Of a stretch of DNA of 18,881 bases, positions 1-5,511 are shown piece by piece. A model generated the notes under the pieces. It was not told the DNA's origin. It made no database searches and was given only the letters and a program-made list of their open reading frames with translations. The translations under genes were made by a program, and so were the position numbers. How positions within the stretch are numbered: position 1 is the stretch's first letter; every line of letters starts with the position of its first letter. This DNA comes from Candidatus Hadersleviella danica (lineage in GTDB: Bacteria > Chloroflexota > Anaerolineae > Promineifilales > Promineifilaceae): assembly GCA_016711405.1 (NCBI GenBank), contig JADJSZ010000106.1, positions 1 through 18,881 on the forward strand, in the 5' to 3' direction.

Positions 1-46
1 TTTGATTGAACGGCACTTGCTACAAGAAGAGCAGGTTACGGCATGA
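1..46 (+). CDS. 3' end of an upstream gene, partial
   Basis: Frame 2 is open from the window edge and ends at a TGA at 44-46, giving a C-terminus of LIERHLLQEEQVTA. The stop overlaps the ATG at 43 as ATGA, the translational-coupling arrangement used repeatedly in this block. That overlap is the main reason to read it as a real gene end. Too little is present to suggest a function. Confidence 0.5.
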   Translation, partial: LIERHLLQEEQVTA

Positions 47-138
47 CCATCTCATTTATCGTGGCTTACGTTTTGTTGTGCCTCATCCTCATACCGTTAG
101 CGGTGTGGGTTATCGTGACAATAGCACGGGGGTTGTAA
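43..138 (+). CDS. 31-residue single-span membrane peptide
   Basis: The reading frame starts at the ATG at 43, which overlaps the stop of the preceding gene, and ends at TAA 136-138. Almost the whole peptide (MTISFIVAYVLLCLILIPLA and onward) is one hydrophobic helix followed by a short basic end (ARGL). It shares a TAATG junction with the next peptide, so the two are probably translated together. Function is unknown. Very small single-span peptides in phages include holin-like proteins and membrane modulators, but nothing here decides between them. The tight overlaps at both ends are the best support that it is expressed. Confidence 0.45.
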   Translation: MTISFIVAYVLLCLILIPLAVWVIVTIARGL

Positions 139-230
139 TGTTCTGGGGAGGGTGTCTGTTTTTATCGTTCGCCGCCGCTGTTTTGGTGGTGGCGTGTGTA
201 GTTGTAGGAGGTAGGAATGAGCGCGAGTAG
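138..230 (+). CDS. 30-residue single-span membrane peptide
   Basis: This starts at the ATG inside TAATG at 138. A longer in-frame reading from position 6 would overlap two other genes and begins with a non-hydrophobic stretch, so the internal start is preferred. The peptide is one hydrophobic span, roughly residues 5-24 (LFLSFAAAVLVVACVVV), with a charged tail (GGRNERE). Its last codons contain the GTAGGAGGTAGG ribosome-binding site of the next gene, and the two genes overlap by 14 nt. Function is unknown; it could form a membrane pair with the peptide at 43-138. Confidence 0.45.
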   Translation: MFWGGCLFLSFAAAVLVVACVVVGGRNERE

Positions 231-1008
231 CTTAAAGAAAACGTTTAGCGAGGACAATCTAGGCAAGTGGACGGCTCCACTTGCCCCCGCTATCTTTTGG
301 GGCTGGGCAGTCTACCAAGCGGCTATGGCGATAAACATTATTCAGCCGTTAGCCGTCATTGGCGCAATCGGGTTCGCTTTAGCCATCGAGATTGTGGGCA
401 TGGTGTCGGGCAAAAACGCTATCCGCTTTCACCGTAGCAGGCATTGGCTGGCTATCCCCTAGCTGGGTATCACTGGCAATGTATACGGGGATTGGCATGT
501 ATGAATTGCGCGATTCTGTTTTTCGTTTTGCGTTCCTGTTCTCATTCCTTGCCTATGTCAATTCTGGTGTGTCAGCCATTTGGGAGCGCAACGCCCAAGC
601 GAAAATTGACACCACGGCCGAGCGCAAATTGACGCAAGCGGAGCAGTTAGCCGCCGAACGTGCCGATAAACAAGCTGAGGCAGAACGGGCGCAACAGCTA
701 AAATTAGCGCAATTGGCGGCGCAAAAAGAGGTGCAATTGGCGAAAGTGACGGCGGCAAGTCACGGCAAGATGGCGGCAACTTGCCACAAGAAAAGCGGCA
801 AGAAGCAAGCGGCAAGGTGTCATGGCGAACGATGTCACCAGAGGAACGGCTGGCAATTGCACGTGCCACACCTGCCCAACTTGCCGAAAAGTACCCGCAC
901 GTTGCCGAGCGAACTATCCGTAAATGGCGGCAAGATTCGGCGCAACTTGCCGCTACTGTGCCGCCCAACTCGCCCTATGTTGCCGAGCAGGGGGCGAGTG
1001 GGGATTAG
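217..1008 (+). CDS. Membrane protein with coiled coil and C-terminal helix-turn-helix, frame broken twice
   Basis: A strong Shine-Dalgarno sequence (GTAGGAGGTAGG, 203-214) precedes ATG 217. The frame from 217 stops at 462, but the protein continues in frame 2 from about 417 (VAGIGWLSPSWVSLAMYTGI) and returns to frame 1 between about 680 and 830, ending at TAG 1006-1008. The composite has hydrophobic spans at roughly residues 20-62, 70-90 and 100-120. An Ala/Glu/Gln/Lys coiled coil follows, then a helix-turn-helix-like end (MSPEERLAIARATPAQLAEK and TIRKWR). The first break is at the A run 412-416, so an extra base there is the simplest cause. The layout suggests a membrane-anchored DNA-binding protein. 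Which DNA or partner it binds is unknown. Confidence 0.6.
753..953 (+). repeat. Cluster of CGGCAAG/CTTGCCG heptamers
   Basis: Seven exact copies occur in 200 bp: CGGCAAG at 753, 763, 796, 810 and 928, and its complement CTTGCCG at 880 and 946. The last pair forms an 8-bp inverted repeat (927-934 with 946-953) around an 11-nt loop. The cluster lies inside the coding region for the linker and helix-turn-helix of the 217-1008 gene. It may be iterons of an origin or binding site inside a gene, or only repetitive Gly/Lys/Gln/Leu codon usage. Confidence 0.4.
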
Positions 1009-1084
1009 CAAACTGTAGCGCAGTTAACAGACAGCGAGGGGCGGGGCGTGATATGATTGGCGGATTAGTGAGGAAATTGACAAC

Positions 1085-1252
1085 ATGGCGACTAGATTAA
1101 AGCACAAAACAAGAAAGGTGATTTGCCCGATTTGCGGGCGCAAGGTGACGGCAATAGTTACCATTTACACGCACAAAGTGACGGTGAATGGTGCTGAGTG
1201 CGAAGGTTCGGGGCTTCATTGGAGCGAGGGGCAAGAGGTGTCTAGCAATTAG
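1085..1252 (+). CDS. Small zinc-ribbon-like protein, 55 aa
   Basis: The ATG at 1085 follows GAGGAAA (1068-1074) and the gene ends at TAG 1250-1252. The N-terminus is basic (MATRLKHKTRK). A CPICGRK knuckle (Cys14, Cys17) follows, with His30 and a CEGSG motif around Cys39. A CxxC...H...CxGSG layout is common in small phage proteins thought to bind one zinc ion. The coding frame and the spaced metal ligands argue that it is genuine despite its size. The role may be nucleic-acid or protein binding, but this is inferred from the fold type only. Confidence 0.65.
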   Translation: MATRLKHKTRKVICPICGRKVTAIVTIYTHKVTVNGAECEGSGLHWSEGQEVSSN

Positions 1253-1255
1253 TGA

Positions 1256-1273
1256 GGGGGGAGCCGTTAGCAA
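1256..1273 (+). repeat. Intergenic motif GGGGGAGCCGTTAGCAA, copy 1
   Basis: This copy lies between the stop at 1252 and the Shine-Dalgarno AAAGGAG (1274-1280) of the next gene. It matches the copy at 1556 over 17 bases and related copies at 3629 and 4735. All are on the plus strand, after a stop codon and before the next ribosome-binding site. Confidence 0.5.
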
Positions 1274-1286
1274 AAAGGAGATTATC

Positions 1287-1550
1287 ATGGATGAAAAAGA
1301 CGAGCAGGTTTATACGACAAAAGTTCATTTGGTTGTGCTAGGGATTATTGACCATGACCACGTCGGAGCAGAAGAGGTCAGGGCTGTTTTAGAATCAGCC
1401 CATTACCCCAATTGGTGCATTTCCCCCGATGTAAAGTTTGTCAAAACGGTAGACATTGGAACATGGGAAGACGGCAACCCGCTTAATGACGGGCGGACTG
1501 AAAAAGCTGAGTGGGAGAAACTATTCCCGCTTCTCAAAGAACTGGAGTAA
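1287..1550 (+). CDS. Hypothetical protein, 87 aa
   Basis: The ATG at 1287 is chosen because AAAGGAG at 1274-1280 sits at a good distance. A longer reading from 1188 would overlap the zinc-ribbon gene. The product is acidic and soluble (MDEKDEQVYTTKVHLVVLGI start), with a possible beta-alpha pattern in its first half. VHLVVLGIIDHDHVGAEEVR would be a strand followed by a helix. No family is recognised. It is flanked on both sides by copies of the GGGGGAGCCG motif, so it may be one cassette of the early operon. Confidence 0.65.
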   Translation: MDEKDEQVYTTKVHLVVLGIIDHDHVGAEEVRAVLESAHYPNWCISPDVKFVKTVDIGTWEDGNPLNDGRTEKAEWEKLFPLLKELE

Positions 1551-1555
1551 TAAAT

Positions 1556-1572
1556 GGGGGAGCCGTTAGCAA
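1556..1572 (+). repeat. Intergenic motif GGGGGAGCCGTTAGCAA, copy 2
   Basis: This is an exact 17-base match to copy 1. It begins six bases after the stop at 1550 and runs up to the GAGGTG ribosome-binding site of the small gene at 1582. Confidence 0.5.
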
Positions 1573-1581
1573 TGAGGTGAT

Positions 1582-1674
1582 ATGAAAACATTAACTTATT
1601 TAGAAGAGATAAAGCCCGTTACTCAAGATGATTTTGATCAGAGAAAACGCCAAAGTCAAAAGCCGTTAGGATAG
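1582..1674 (+). CDS. Possible 30-residue peptide
   Basis: The ATG at 1582 follows GAGGTG at 1574-1579 and the frame ends at TAG 1672-1674. The peptide is charged and hydrophilic (it starts MKTLTYLEEIKPVTQDDFDQ). It sits where a gene is expected, directly after a GGGGGAGCCG motif plus Shine-Dalgarno, and its tail codons contain another AGCCGTTAG. No family is recognised and the short length keeps confidence low. Confidence 0.4.
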   Translation: MKTLTYLEEIKPVTQDDFDQRKRQSQKPLG

Positions 1675-1829
1675 CGACCGTAACGGTCTTGCTTCTGGGT
1701 ATAGACTATTGGGTTCCCTTCGACGCCGGAAGCTAAAGCCCCGGATACCAACGATTACCAACGCCGCGCCGCTCGGCTCAACGCACGGCCGCGCCCAAGC
1801 AAGCGGCATGGGGAACGAAGGGGGGTTAA
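1675..1829 (+). other. Gap without a convincing gene
   Basis: This 155-base gap holds a perfect 13-base hairpin, GACCGT-A-ACGGTC (1676-1688). It also holds a direct repeat TACCAACG (about 1745 and 1755), a GC-rich stretch, and then the Shine-Dalgarno of the gene at 1830. A short open frame (about 1638-1733) has no start codon. It may be a leader, an operator region or remnants of a gene. Confidence 0.3.
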
Positions 1830-2312
1830 ATGAACATAACCATTCTGGGGAATGATTGGACGGCCGAACAACTGGAAAGCCTTGCCCGTGGGCTACGACA
1901 AGCCGAGCGGGGCGAGTGCCGCCCCATAGCCGAGTTGTGGGATGGGATAGAGACGGCAGACGACCAAATGCCTGACACATGGGAGATAGAGGAACCCATG
2001 CGCTTCCAATCATTCGCCCACATGCCGCTGAGTGACAGGGGGAAAGCCGAGTGCATTACTGTGCTGGCTTACCACCTATGGCAACTAGAGGAGCGGTTGA
2101 CGGGCGGTGATGGCAGTCACAAAGGTTGTGACCCGCTTAGGATAGAGTGGGACGGGGCAGAACACATTGTTTATAGCTACGTTTTTGCCCCCCTAGAATG
2201 GAATAGCTACAAAAGCCTAGCTGACATAGAAACGGCTTTATTGAACCTGTTTGCAGAGCGGCTAGTTGTTTTGCTGGCAAACGGCCGCAAGAGGGAAGGT
2301 GTGAAATGGTAA
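1830..2312 (+). CDS. Hypothetical phage protein, 160 aa
   Basis: The ATG at 1830 has a G-rich Shine-Dalgarno (AAGGGGGG) a few bases upstream, and the gene ends at TAA 2310-2312 overlapping the dCTP deaminase gene. The protein is soluble and acidic, with no membrane span or signal. It has a helical N-terminus (WTAEQLESLARGLRQAER) and a tryptophan-rich middle. No family is recognised. It is the first gene of a closely overlapping trio with the deaminase and the resolvase, which suggests a link to nucleotide or DNA metabolism; that is inference from position only. Confidence 0.7.
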   Translation: MNITILGNDWTAEQLESLARGLRQAERGECRPIAELWDGIETADDQMPDTWEIEEPMRFQSFAHMPLSDRGKAECITVLAYHLWQLEERLTGGDGSHKGCDPLRIEWDGAEHIVYSYVFAPLEWNSYKSLADIETALLNLFAERLVVLLANGRKREGVKW

Positions 2313-2794
2313 TGATTGACACGCAAATTCACGAATGGGCAAACGATGGCGGGGTGACACCGTACAATCCCGCTATGGTCAACCCAGCAAGCATTGATTT
2401 TACACTTAGCGGCCGTGTTCGCTATCCCGTAAATTCACCCGAGTTATGGGGCGAGGTGGTCATGTTTGACGAGTTGGTATTGCAACGGGGCGACTTTGTT
2501 TTGCTTGACACACTAGAATATATCCGTATGCCAAACGACCACGGCGGCAACCTCATGTTGAAAAGTAGCATGGGCAGAAAGGGCGCAGAGCATCTACATG
2601 CAGGATGGTTTGACCCGTCCTTCGAGGGCACGGCAACGCTCGAAATTGTTCACTTGCACCCCTACCCAATTACGTTAAGAAAGGGTCAACCGATTGTTCA
2701 ATTGGTATTGGAGCAAACCAACGGCATACCCGCCCGTGGCTACGATGTGACAGGGCGATACAACGGACAGAATAGCCCACAGGTGGCAAGATGA
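2306..2794 (+). CDS. dcd: dCTP deaminase / dUTPase-fold protein
   Basis: The 162-aa product carries family signatures in order: PASIDFTLSGRVR near residues 27-39, SSMGRKG at 87-93, HAGWFDPSFEG at 98-108, TLE at 111-113 (the glutamate position that is catalytic in dCTP deaminases), GQPIVQL at 127-133, and a C-terminal GRYNGQNSP like the nucleotide-covering tail of Dcd. Family members convert dCTP to dUTP, and bifunctional forms go on to dUMP, so it would feed phage thymidylate synthesis or keep dUTP low. DPSF replaces the more usual DPGF. A second ATG at 2312 is possible; 2306 is better spaced from GAGGGAAGG. Mono- and bifunctional forms cannot be told apart here. Confidence 0.85.
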   Translation: MVMIDTQIHEWANDGGVTPYNPAMVNPASIDFTLSGRVRYPVNSPELWGEVVMFDELVLQRGDFVLLDTLEYIRMPNDHGGNLMLKSSMGRKGAEHLHAGWFDPSFEGTATLEIVHLHPYPITLRKGQPIVQLVLEQTNGIPARGYDVTGRYNGQNSPQVAR

Positions 2795-3222
2795 GCCAGC
2801 AAGCGGCTAACCGAAAACAGGGCAACGCGGGCGAGGCTATAGCCGCCCTAGAATTGCGCCGCCGTGGTGTCGAGATGGTTGAACCTATGCCCACGGGCTG
2901 GGGTATCATCCGCAAGGGCAACCGCATAGTGTCAGCCTATCCGCTTGCCCCCGTTAGTGGGGATTTTCGCGGGGTGCTACCAAATAGCGGCCGTTCTGTT
3001 TTGGCGGAGGTGAAAACACGAGACGGGTCACTGCCCTACTCTATGCTGGAAAGCCACCAACACGCCGCCCTGCAACGTCACCACGACCTCGGCGGCTTGT
3101 CCCTCGTGGTGTGGGTGCATGATGGGATTGTGTCAGTTATGAGATACCCCATAGCGGGGTTTCGTTTCCGCACGTCAATCAAGGCGCATCAGGTTATAGA
3201 GTGGGGGATTGACGAGAAATAG
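2791..3222 (+). CDS. RecU-like Holliday-junction resolvase / PD-(D/E)XK nuclease
   Basis: This overlaps the deaminase gene as ATGA. The 143-aa protein has the layout of RecU-like nucleases: a helix with Glu15 (GNAGEAIAALELRRRGVEMV), then Asp58 in SGDFRGVL, Glu73-x-Lys75 in LAEVKTRDG, and Gln90 in the following helix (ESHQHAALQRH). These match the metal-binding and catalytic positions of the PD-(D/E)XK fold. Phage members cut branched DNA made during replication and recombination so that it can be packaged. It is a little shorter than Bacillus RecU. A VRR-NUC-type or archaeal Hjc-like nuclease is the main alternative. It is the last gene before the terminator near 3290. Confidence 0.75.
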   Translation: MSQQAANRKQGNAGEAIAALELRRRGVEMVEPMPTGWGIIRKGNRIVSAYPLAPVSGDFRGVLPNSGRSVLAEVKTRDGSLPYSMLESHQHAALQRHHDLGGLSLVVWVHDGIVSVMRYPIAGFRFRTSIKAHQVIEWGIDEK

Positions 3223-3277
3223 CCGCCGTGCTACCATGTGGGCGTATCTCACTCATGCTAACTCCTGTCCAGAAAGA

Positions 3278-3303
3278 CCCCGCCCCAAAATGGCGGGGTT
3301 TTT
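3278..3303 (+). terminator. Rho-independent terminator after the resolvase gene
   Basis: A seven-pair GC-rich stem, CCCCGCC (3278-3284) with GGCGGGG (3292-3298), surrounds a short loop and is followed directly by TTTTT (3299-3303). It lies 55 bases after the resolvase stop and ends the first plus-strand unit. Confidence 0.85.
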
Positions 3304-3320
3304 CGTTTCAACTTTACTGG

Positions 3321-3410
3321 CAAAGTGTAATCTAGTTTATAGATTTGGGTGGTGAGGGGGTGTAAAATACTCACTATAGACAGCAAGCAAACGTAACAGG
3401 AGACAAGCGA
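3321..3410 (+). promoter_or_regulatory. Duplicated 90-nt leader, copy 1
   Basis: From CAAAGTGTAA (3321) to the ATG at 3411 is exactly 90 nt, the same spacing as in the copy at 4253-4342. Shared at identical offsets are CAAAGTGTAA, CTAG, a TAAAAT/TAAACT box (a possible -10) and AACAGGAGACA containing the Shine-Dalgarno. No clear TTGACA box is present. It follows a terminator, so a promoter is expected here. Confidence 0.6.
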
Positions 3411-3626
3411 ATGACGTACAAAAAAACATTTTTCAAGGATGTAAAAGTTGGGCAATGTTTTAGGGGGCAAGTCAACAAAGGGCGGGACATGGATTCTTTT
3501 ATGATTTACAACAAAGAGACGAAATCTATTGGGCGAATTAGCGAAGTTGTTGGCTATCCGAGCAGGCACTTAGGTCACACACAGGCATTTTCGCCTAATG
3601 AAACAGTTTTTGTTTCTATAGAGTAG
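3411..3626 (+). CDS. Small hypothetical phage protein, 71 aa
   Basis: ATG 3411 follows AACAGGAGACA with good spacing. The product starts MTYKKTFFKDVKVGQCFRGQ. This resembles a common class of small phage proteins with a start like F-x-D-L-K-V-G-D-x-F and beta-rich content, whose function is unknown. No membrane span or cysteine cluster is present. It is the first gene after the terminator and probably has its own promoter in the duplicated leader, shared in design with the gene at 4343. Confidence 0.65.
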   Translation: MTYKKTFFKDVKVGQCFRGQVNKGRDMDSFMIYNKETKSIGRISEVVGYPSRHLGHTQAFSPNETVFVSIE

Positions 3627-3628
3627 GC

Positions 3629-3647
3629 GGGGGGAGCCGCTTACCAA
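3629..3647 (+). repeat. Intergenic motif GGGGGAGCCGCTTACCAA, copy 3
   Basis: This is a variant of the intergenic motif, starting four bases after the stop at 3626. It is followed by about 40 bases with another GGGAGCCGAGGAG before the gene at 3690. Confidence 0.4.
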
Positions 3648-3689
3648 CCGCCGAAAGGCAACGATAGGGAGCCGAGGAGAATAGGCGCG

Positions 3690-3878
3690 ATGAACTGGAT
3701 TAAATTGTCAGAGAAAATCCCTCCGCTTGAAACGTGGGTATTGGTGTGGTCTGAAAAAGAAACCCCGCATTGCAACATAGCAAAACGACGGGCTACAAGA
3801 TTTTATGACCAGAGCGGCTATTTTGTTCACGTTGTTTACTGGTGCGGAATAACCCCGCCAAACGAGGCGCAACCATGA
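3690..3878 (+). CDS. DUF551-like small protein, 62 aa
   Basis: ATG 3690 follows GAGGAG at 3674-3679. The N-terminus MNWIKLSEKIPPLETWVLVW and the late YWCGITPPNEAQP fit the DUF551 pattern of phage and prophage proteins: an opening tryptophan, a Pro-rich turn, a strand with Val/Leu, and a closing Trp-x-x-x-P-x-P. Their function is unknown. The stop overlaps the next gene as ATGA. Recognition rests on the pattern, not on a search. Confidence 0.6.
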   Translation: MNWIKLSEKIPPLETWVLVWSEKETPHCNIAKRRATRFYDQSGYFVHVVYWCGITPPNEAQP

Positions 3879-4039
3879 CCATCACCACCACAAAGCAACG
3901 AGACGGCACTTGGACAGCCGCCACGCTTTACAATGGCAAGCCCGCTATGGTTTGCGCTTGCGCCACCGAGGAGGAAGCCGTGGCAATGTTAAAGAGCTTG
4001 ATAGCACATTTGGAGAAACAAAAACATGAGCAACGATAA
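3875..4039 (+). CDS. Hypothetical protein, 54 aa
   Basis: The start is placed at ATG 3875, which overlaps the previous stop as ATGA, rather than at the in-frame GTG 3842 inside the upstream gene. The peptide has a short beta-like half (MTITTTKQRDGTWTAATLYN) and a helical, charged C-terminus (ATEEEAVAMLKSLIAHLEKQ). This looks like a small strand-plus-helix fold. No family is recognised. It overlaps the following gene by 14 nt. Confidence 0.6.
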   Translation: MTITTTKQRDGTWTAATLYNGKPAMVCACATEEEAVAMLKSLIAHLEKQKHEQR

Positions 4040-4262
4040 CAAGCTGACCATCATCAGCGCAATAGCTGACCGTGCCATACTAACGGCCGAGCCTGTCATG
4101 GCTTACAAGTTTGGGCGCAACGTGCCCGCTATTCTAATCAGCATAAGGGACGGGGTGAATAGCGAGGCTTCGTTTGTCTATCTTGACATGGCGCAAGCGG
4201 GGCAAGTGGGGGAGCGTTTGATTGAAATGGCAAAAGCCGCAAAGTTAACAGGCAAAGTGTAA
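4026..4262 (+). CDS. Hypothetical protein, 78 aa
   Basis: The ATG at 4026 lies within the end of the preceding gene, so the two are probably co-translated. The protein is soluble with alternating strands and helices: LTIISAIADRAILTAEPVMA, then VPAILISIRDG, then a C-terminal helix. No family is recognised. Its last codons and stop form the start of the second duplicated leader (CAAAGTGTAA, 4253), so that regulatory element overlaps this gene. Confidence 0.65.
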   Translation: MSNDNKLTIISAIADRAILTAEPVMAYKFGRNVPAILISIRDGVNSEASFVYLDMAQAGQVGERLIEMAKAAKLTGKV

Positions 4263-4342
4263 ACTAGGCTACAACACGCGGGGCTGATTTGCGCTAAACT
4301 ATATTTATTAGTCAAGCAAGTAAGCGAACAGGAGACAGGCAA
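4253..4342 (+). promoter_or_regulatory. Duplicated 90-nt leader, copy 2
   Basis: This has the same elements as the copy at 3321, at the same distance from the start codon: CAAAGTGTAA, CTAG at +11, TAAACT at +42 (possible -10), and AACAGGAGACA just before ATG 4343. The stretches between them are much less alike, so spacing and short boxes have been kept while the filler changed. Confidence 0.6.
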
Positions 4343-4729
4343 ATGACCAGCATATTCAACACACGCAAGCTAGACAAAGATTTTGGGGCAGGGACGGCCG
4401 ATTTGGTGAAACTTATTGACAGCTATAAGGGCAGTACTGGGCATGACTTTATCCCTAATCGTGGCCACGCTGACAAGTTAGAGGAAAATGGGTTACTTTC
4501 CCGCGATAGTCGTGGCAATGGCTGGCCTACCGAGTTGCACATCAACTACCGATGGTTGCTTGACAACGGCTATTTTAGCAAGCACGGCGAAGTATTAGCC
4601 GCCGCTGGCGAAGAAATGCAACGGGATTACTTTGAAGCCGCCCGAAGCAAAAACATCGGGAGCGCACTCGCCCTATACTACGCCAAATGGGGCAACGCCT
4701 CAGGGCGCGAGTACATTATTGTTCCATAG
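4343..4729 (+). CDS. Hypothetical protein, 128 aa
   Basis: ATG 4343 has the AACAGGAGACA Shine-Dalgarno of the duplicated leader. The product is soluble, with aromatic residues throughout the second half (INYRWLLDNGYF, MQRDYFEAARS, ALALYYAKWG). It has no clear catalytic motif or membrane span and no family is recognised. Apart from the shared leader it does not resemble the protein at 3411, so the leader was probably copied or kept for regulation. Confidence 0.65.
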   Translation: MTSIFNTRKLDKDFGAGTADLVKLIDSYKGSTGHDFIPNRGHADKLEENGLLSRDSRGNGWPTELHINYRWLLDNGYFSKHGEVLAAAGEEMQRDYFEAARSKNIGSALALYYAKWGNASGREYIIVP

Positions 4730-4734
4730 CGAAG

Positions 4735-4750
4735 GGGGAGCCGCTTTAAC
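4735..4750 (+). repeat. Intergenic motif GGGGGAGCCGCTTTAAC, copy 4
   Basis: This starts five bases after the stop at 4729. It is the most diverged copy of the intergenic motif, in the same position relative to the flanking genes as the others. Confidence 0.35.
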
Positions 4751-4786
4751 CACGCCCACGGGCATAGATAGGAGATGGTGAACGAT

Positions 4787-5134
4787 ATGAACATTGTAAA
4801 CTTAACCCCCCACGCATTAAATCTCATTAACACGAATGGCCTTGAAGTGGTCATTGCCCCGAGTGGCCTTGTCGCTCGGATTGATACGAAACCCGCCCTC
4901 ACCCACACCGAAGACGGGGTAGACTTCTATCTCACCGAAGTTACGGGTGAGCCGCTTGTAGCGGTTGCTGGAACGGCCGAAACGGTCGAGTTTCCCGCAC
5001 CACTGGCAAACACGGTCTACGCAGTTAGCGGCATGTTCCGCTCATATTTTGACCGTCAAGACCTATACCAGCCCGCCGAACTCGTGCGGGATGGCGCGGG
5101 CAAAATCATTGGCGCAAAAGGGTTAAGCCGTTAG
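4787..5134 (+). CDS. NLTPH-type phage protein, 115 aa
   Basis: The start at ATG 4787 is preferred. The in-frame ATG 4775 touches the AGGAG at 4770-4774, whereas 4787 gives the typical opening MNIVNLTPHALNL. Small phage and prophage proteins with an NLTPH opening, an apolar strand ending in SG-x-x-AR (here APSGLVARIDTK) and a late VSGMFRSY...R...P...VRDGAGKIIGAKGL are common and of unknown function. It is the last plus-strand gene and ends 19 bases before a bidirectional terminator. Confidence 0.7.
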   Translation: MNIVNLTPHALNLINTNGLEVVIAPSGLVARIDTKPALTHTEDGVDFYLTEVTGEPLVAVAGTAETVEFPAPLANTVYAVSGMFRSYFDRQDLYQPAELVRDGAGKIIGAKGLSR

Positions 5135-5153
5135 CCCCCGTCGCCCCCAAAGC

Positions 5154-5187
5154 AAAAAGCCCCCCACATAACAGTGAGGGGCTTTTT
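5154..5187 (+). terminator. Bidirectional terminator between convergent blocks
   Basis: AAAAAGCCCC (5154-5163) pairs perfectly with GGGGCTTTTT (5178-5187), and an inner CAC/GTG can extend the stem. With an A run on one side and a T run on the other it can stop transcription from both strands. That suits its place between the plus-strand block ending at 5134 and the minus-strand block ending at 5277. Confidence 0.85.
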
Positions 5188-5255
5188 CGTTTACGGCCGT
5201 CTATGTCCCCCATATACGCCGCAAAATCATTGTAGCAGGGCGCGGGCAGGGCGGC

Positions 5256-5275
5256 AATGTTTCCTAGGAAACATT
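5256..5275. repeat. 20-bp perfect palindrome, copy 1
   Basis: AATGTTTCCTAGGAAACATT is a complete 20-bp palindrome, ending one base before the last minus-strand stop (5277-5279). The copy at 9712-9731 is identical, with one further matching base on each side. Confidence 0.9.
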
Positions 5276-5276
5276 T

Positions 5277-5360
5277 TCAACTAATCATCATCAGCAACAC
5301 AACCCCCAAAATGGCCAGCAGGATAATCCCAACGAGTGCCCCCTTTGCAAAGTCATTCAT
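5277..5360 (-). CDS. 27-residue single-span membrane peptide
   Basis: The ATG at 5360-5358 follows AGGAG (5372-5368) at a good distance and overlaps the end of the upstream gene. The peptide is MNDFAKGALVGIILLAILGV and onward: a short polar start, one hydrophobic helix and a short end (MMIS). It is the last gene of the minus-strand operon. Its stop lies one base from the palindrome. The position after tail genes and beside two other membrane proteins makes a lysis role (holin or antiholin-like) plausible. Its tiny size means this rests on context. Confidence 0.5.
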   Translation of the reverse strand: MNDFAKGALVGIILLAILGVVLLMMIS

Positions 5361-5508
5361 TCTTATTACTCCTAATGGAACTTTCCAAAACGCTCCCCAA
5401 TACCATAGAGAATCGCCAAAACATCCAGCCCATTAGCCCGATATTGAACATCTGCGAAACTATTACGGATATGAGTATGGCGTGGGCGGTTTCTTCAGTG
5501 ATACCCAT
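5353..5508 (-). CDS. Small membrane protein, 51 aa, holin-like candidate
   Basis: The start is ATG 5508-5506, four bases after the stop of the coiled-coil/membrane gene, with GGGGTA upstream. The product begins MGITEETAHAILISVIVSQM and has a hydrophobic region at about residues 10-38 followed by a polar, basic tail (ESSIRSNKNE). It could cross the membrane once or form a tight hairpin. Size, charged C-terminus and place in the operon are those of small phage holins, but no family motif is seen. It overlaps the next small gene by 8 nt. Confidence 0.55.
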   Translation of the reverse strand: MGITEETAHAILISVIVSQMFNIGLMGWMFWRFSMVLGSVLESSIRSNKNE

Positions 5509-5511
5509 AAT

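Noticed and set aside
1666..2013. Minus-strand frame opposite the 1830-2312 gene
   Set aside because: Its product is Pro/Ser/Arg-rich without a recognisable domain; the plus-strand frame has a Shine-Dalgarno and fits the operon.
3842..3874. GTG at 3842 as start of the 54-aa gene
   Set aside because: It lies inside the DUF551-like gene, has no Shine-Dalgarno, and the ATG at 3875 gives the ATGA overlap used by the neighbours.
4775..4786. ATG 4775 as start of the NLTPH protein
   Set aside because: It touches the AGGAG sequence, too close for a ribosome-binding site; ATG 4787 gives the usual N-terminus.
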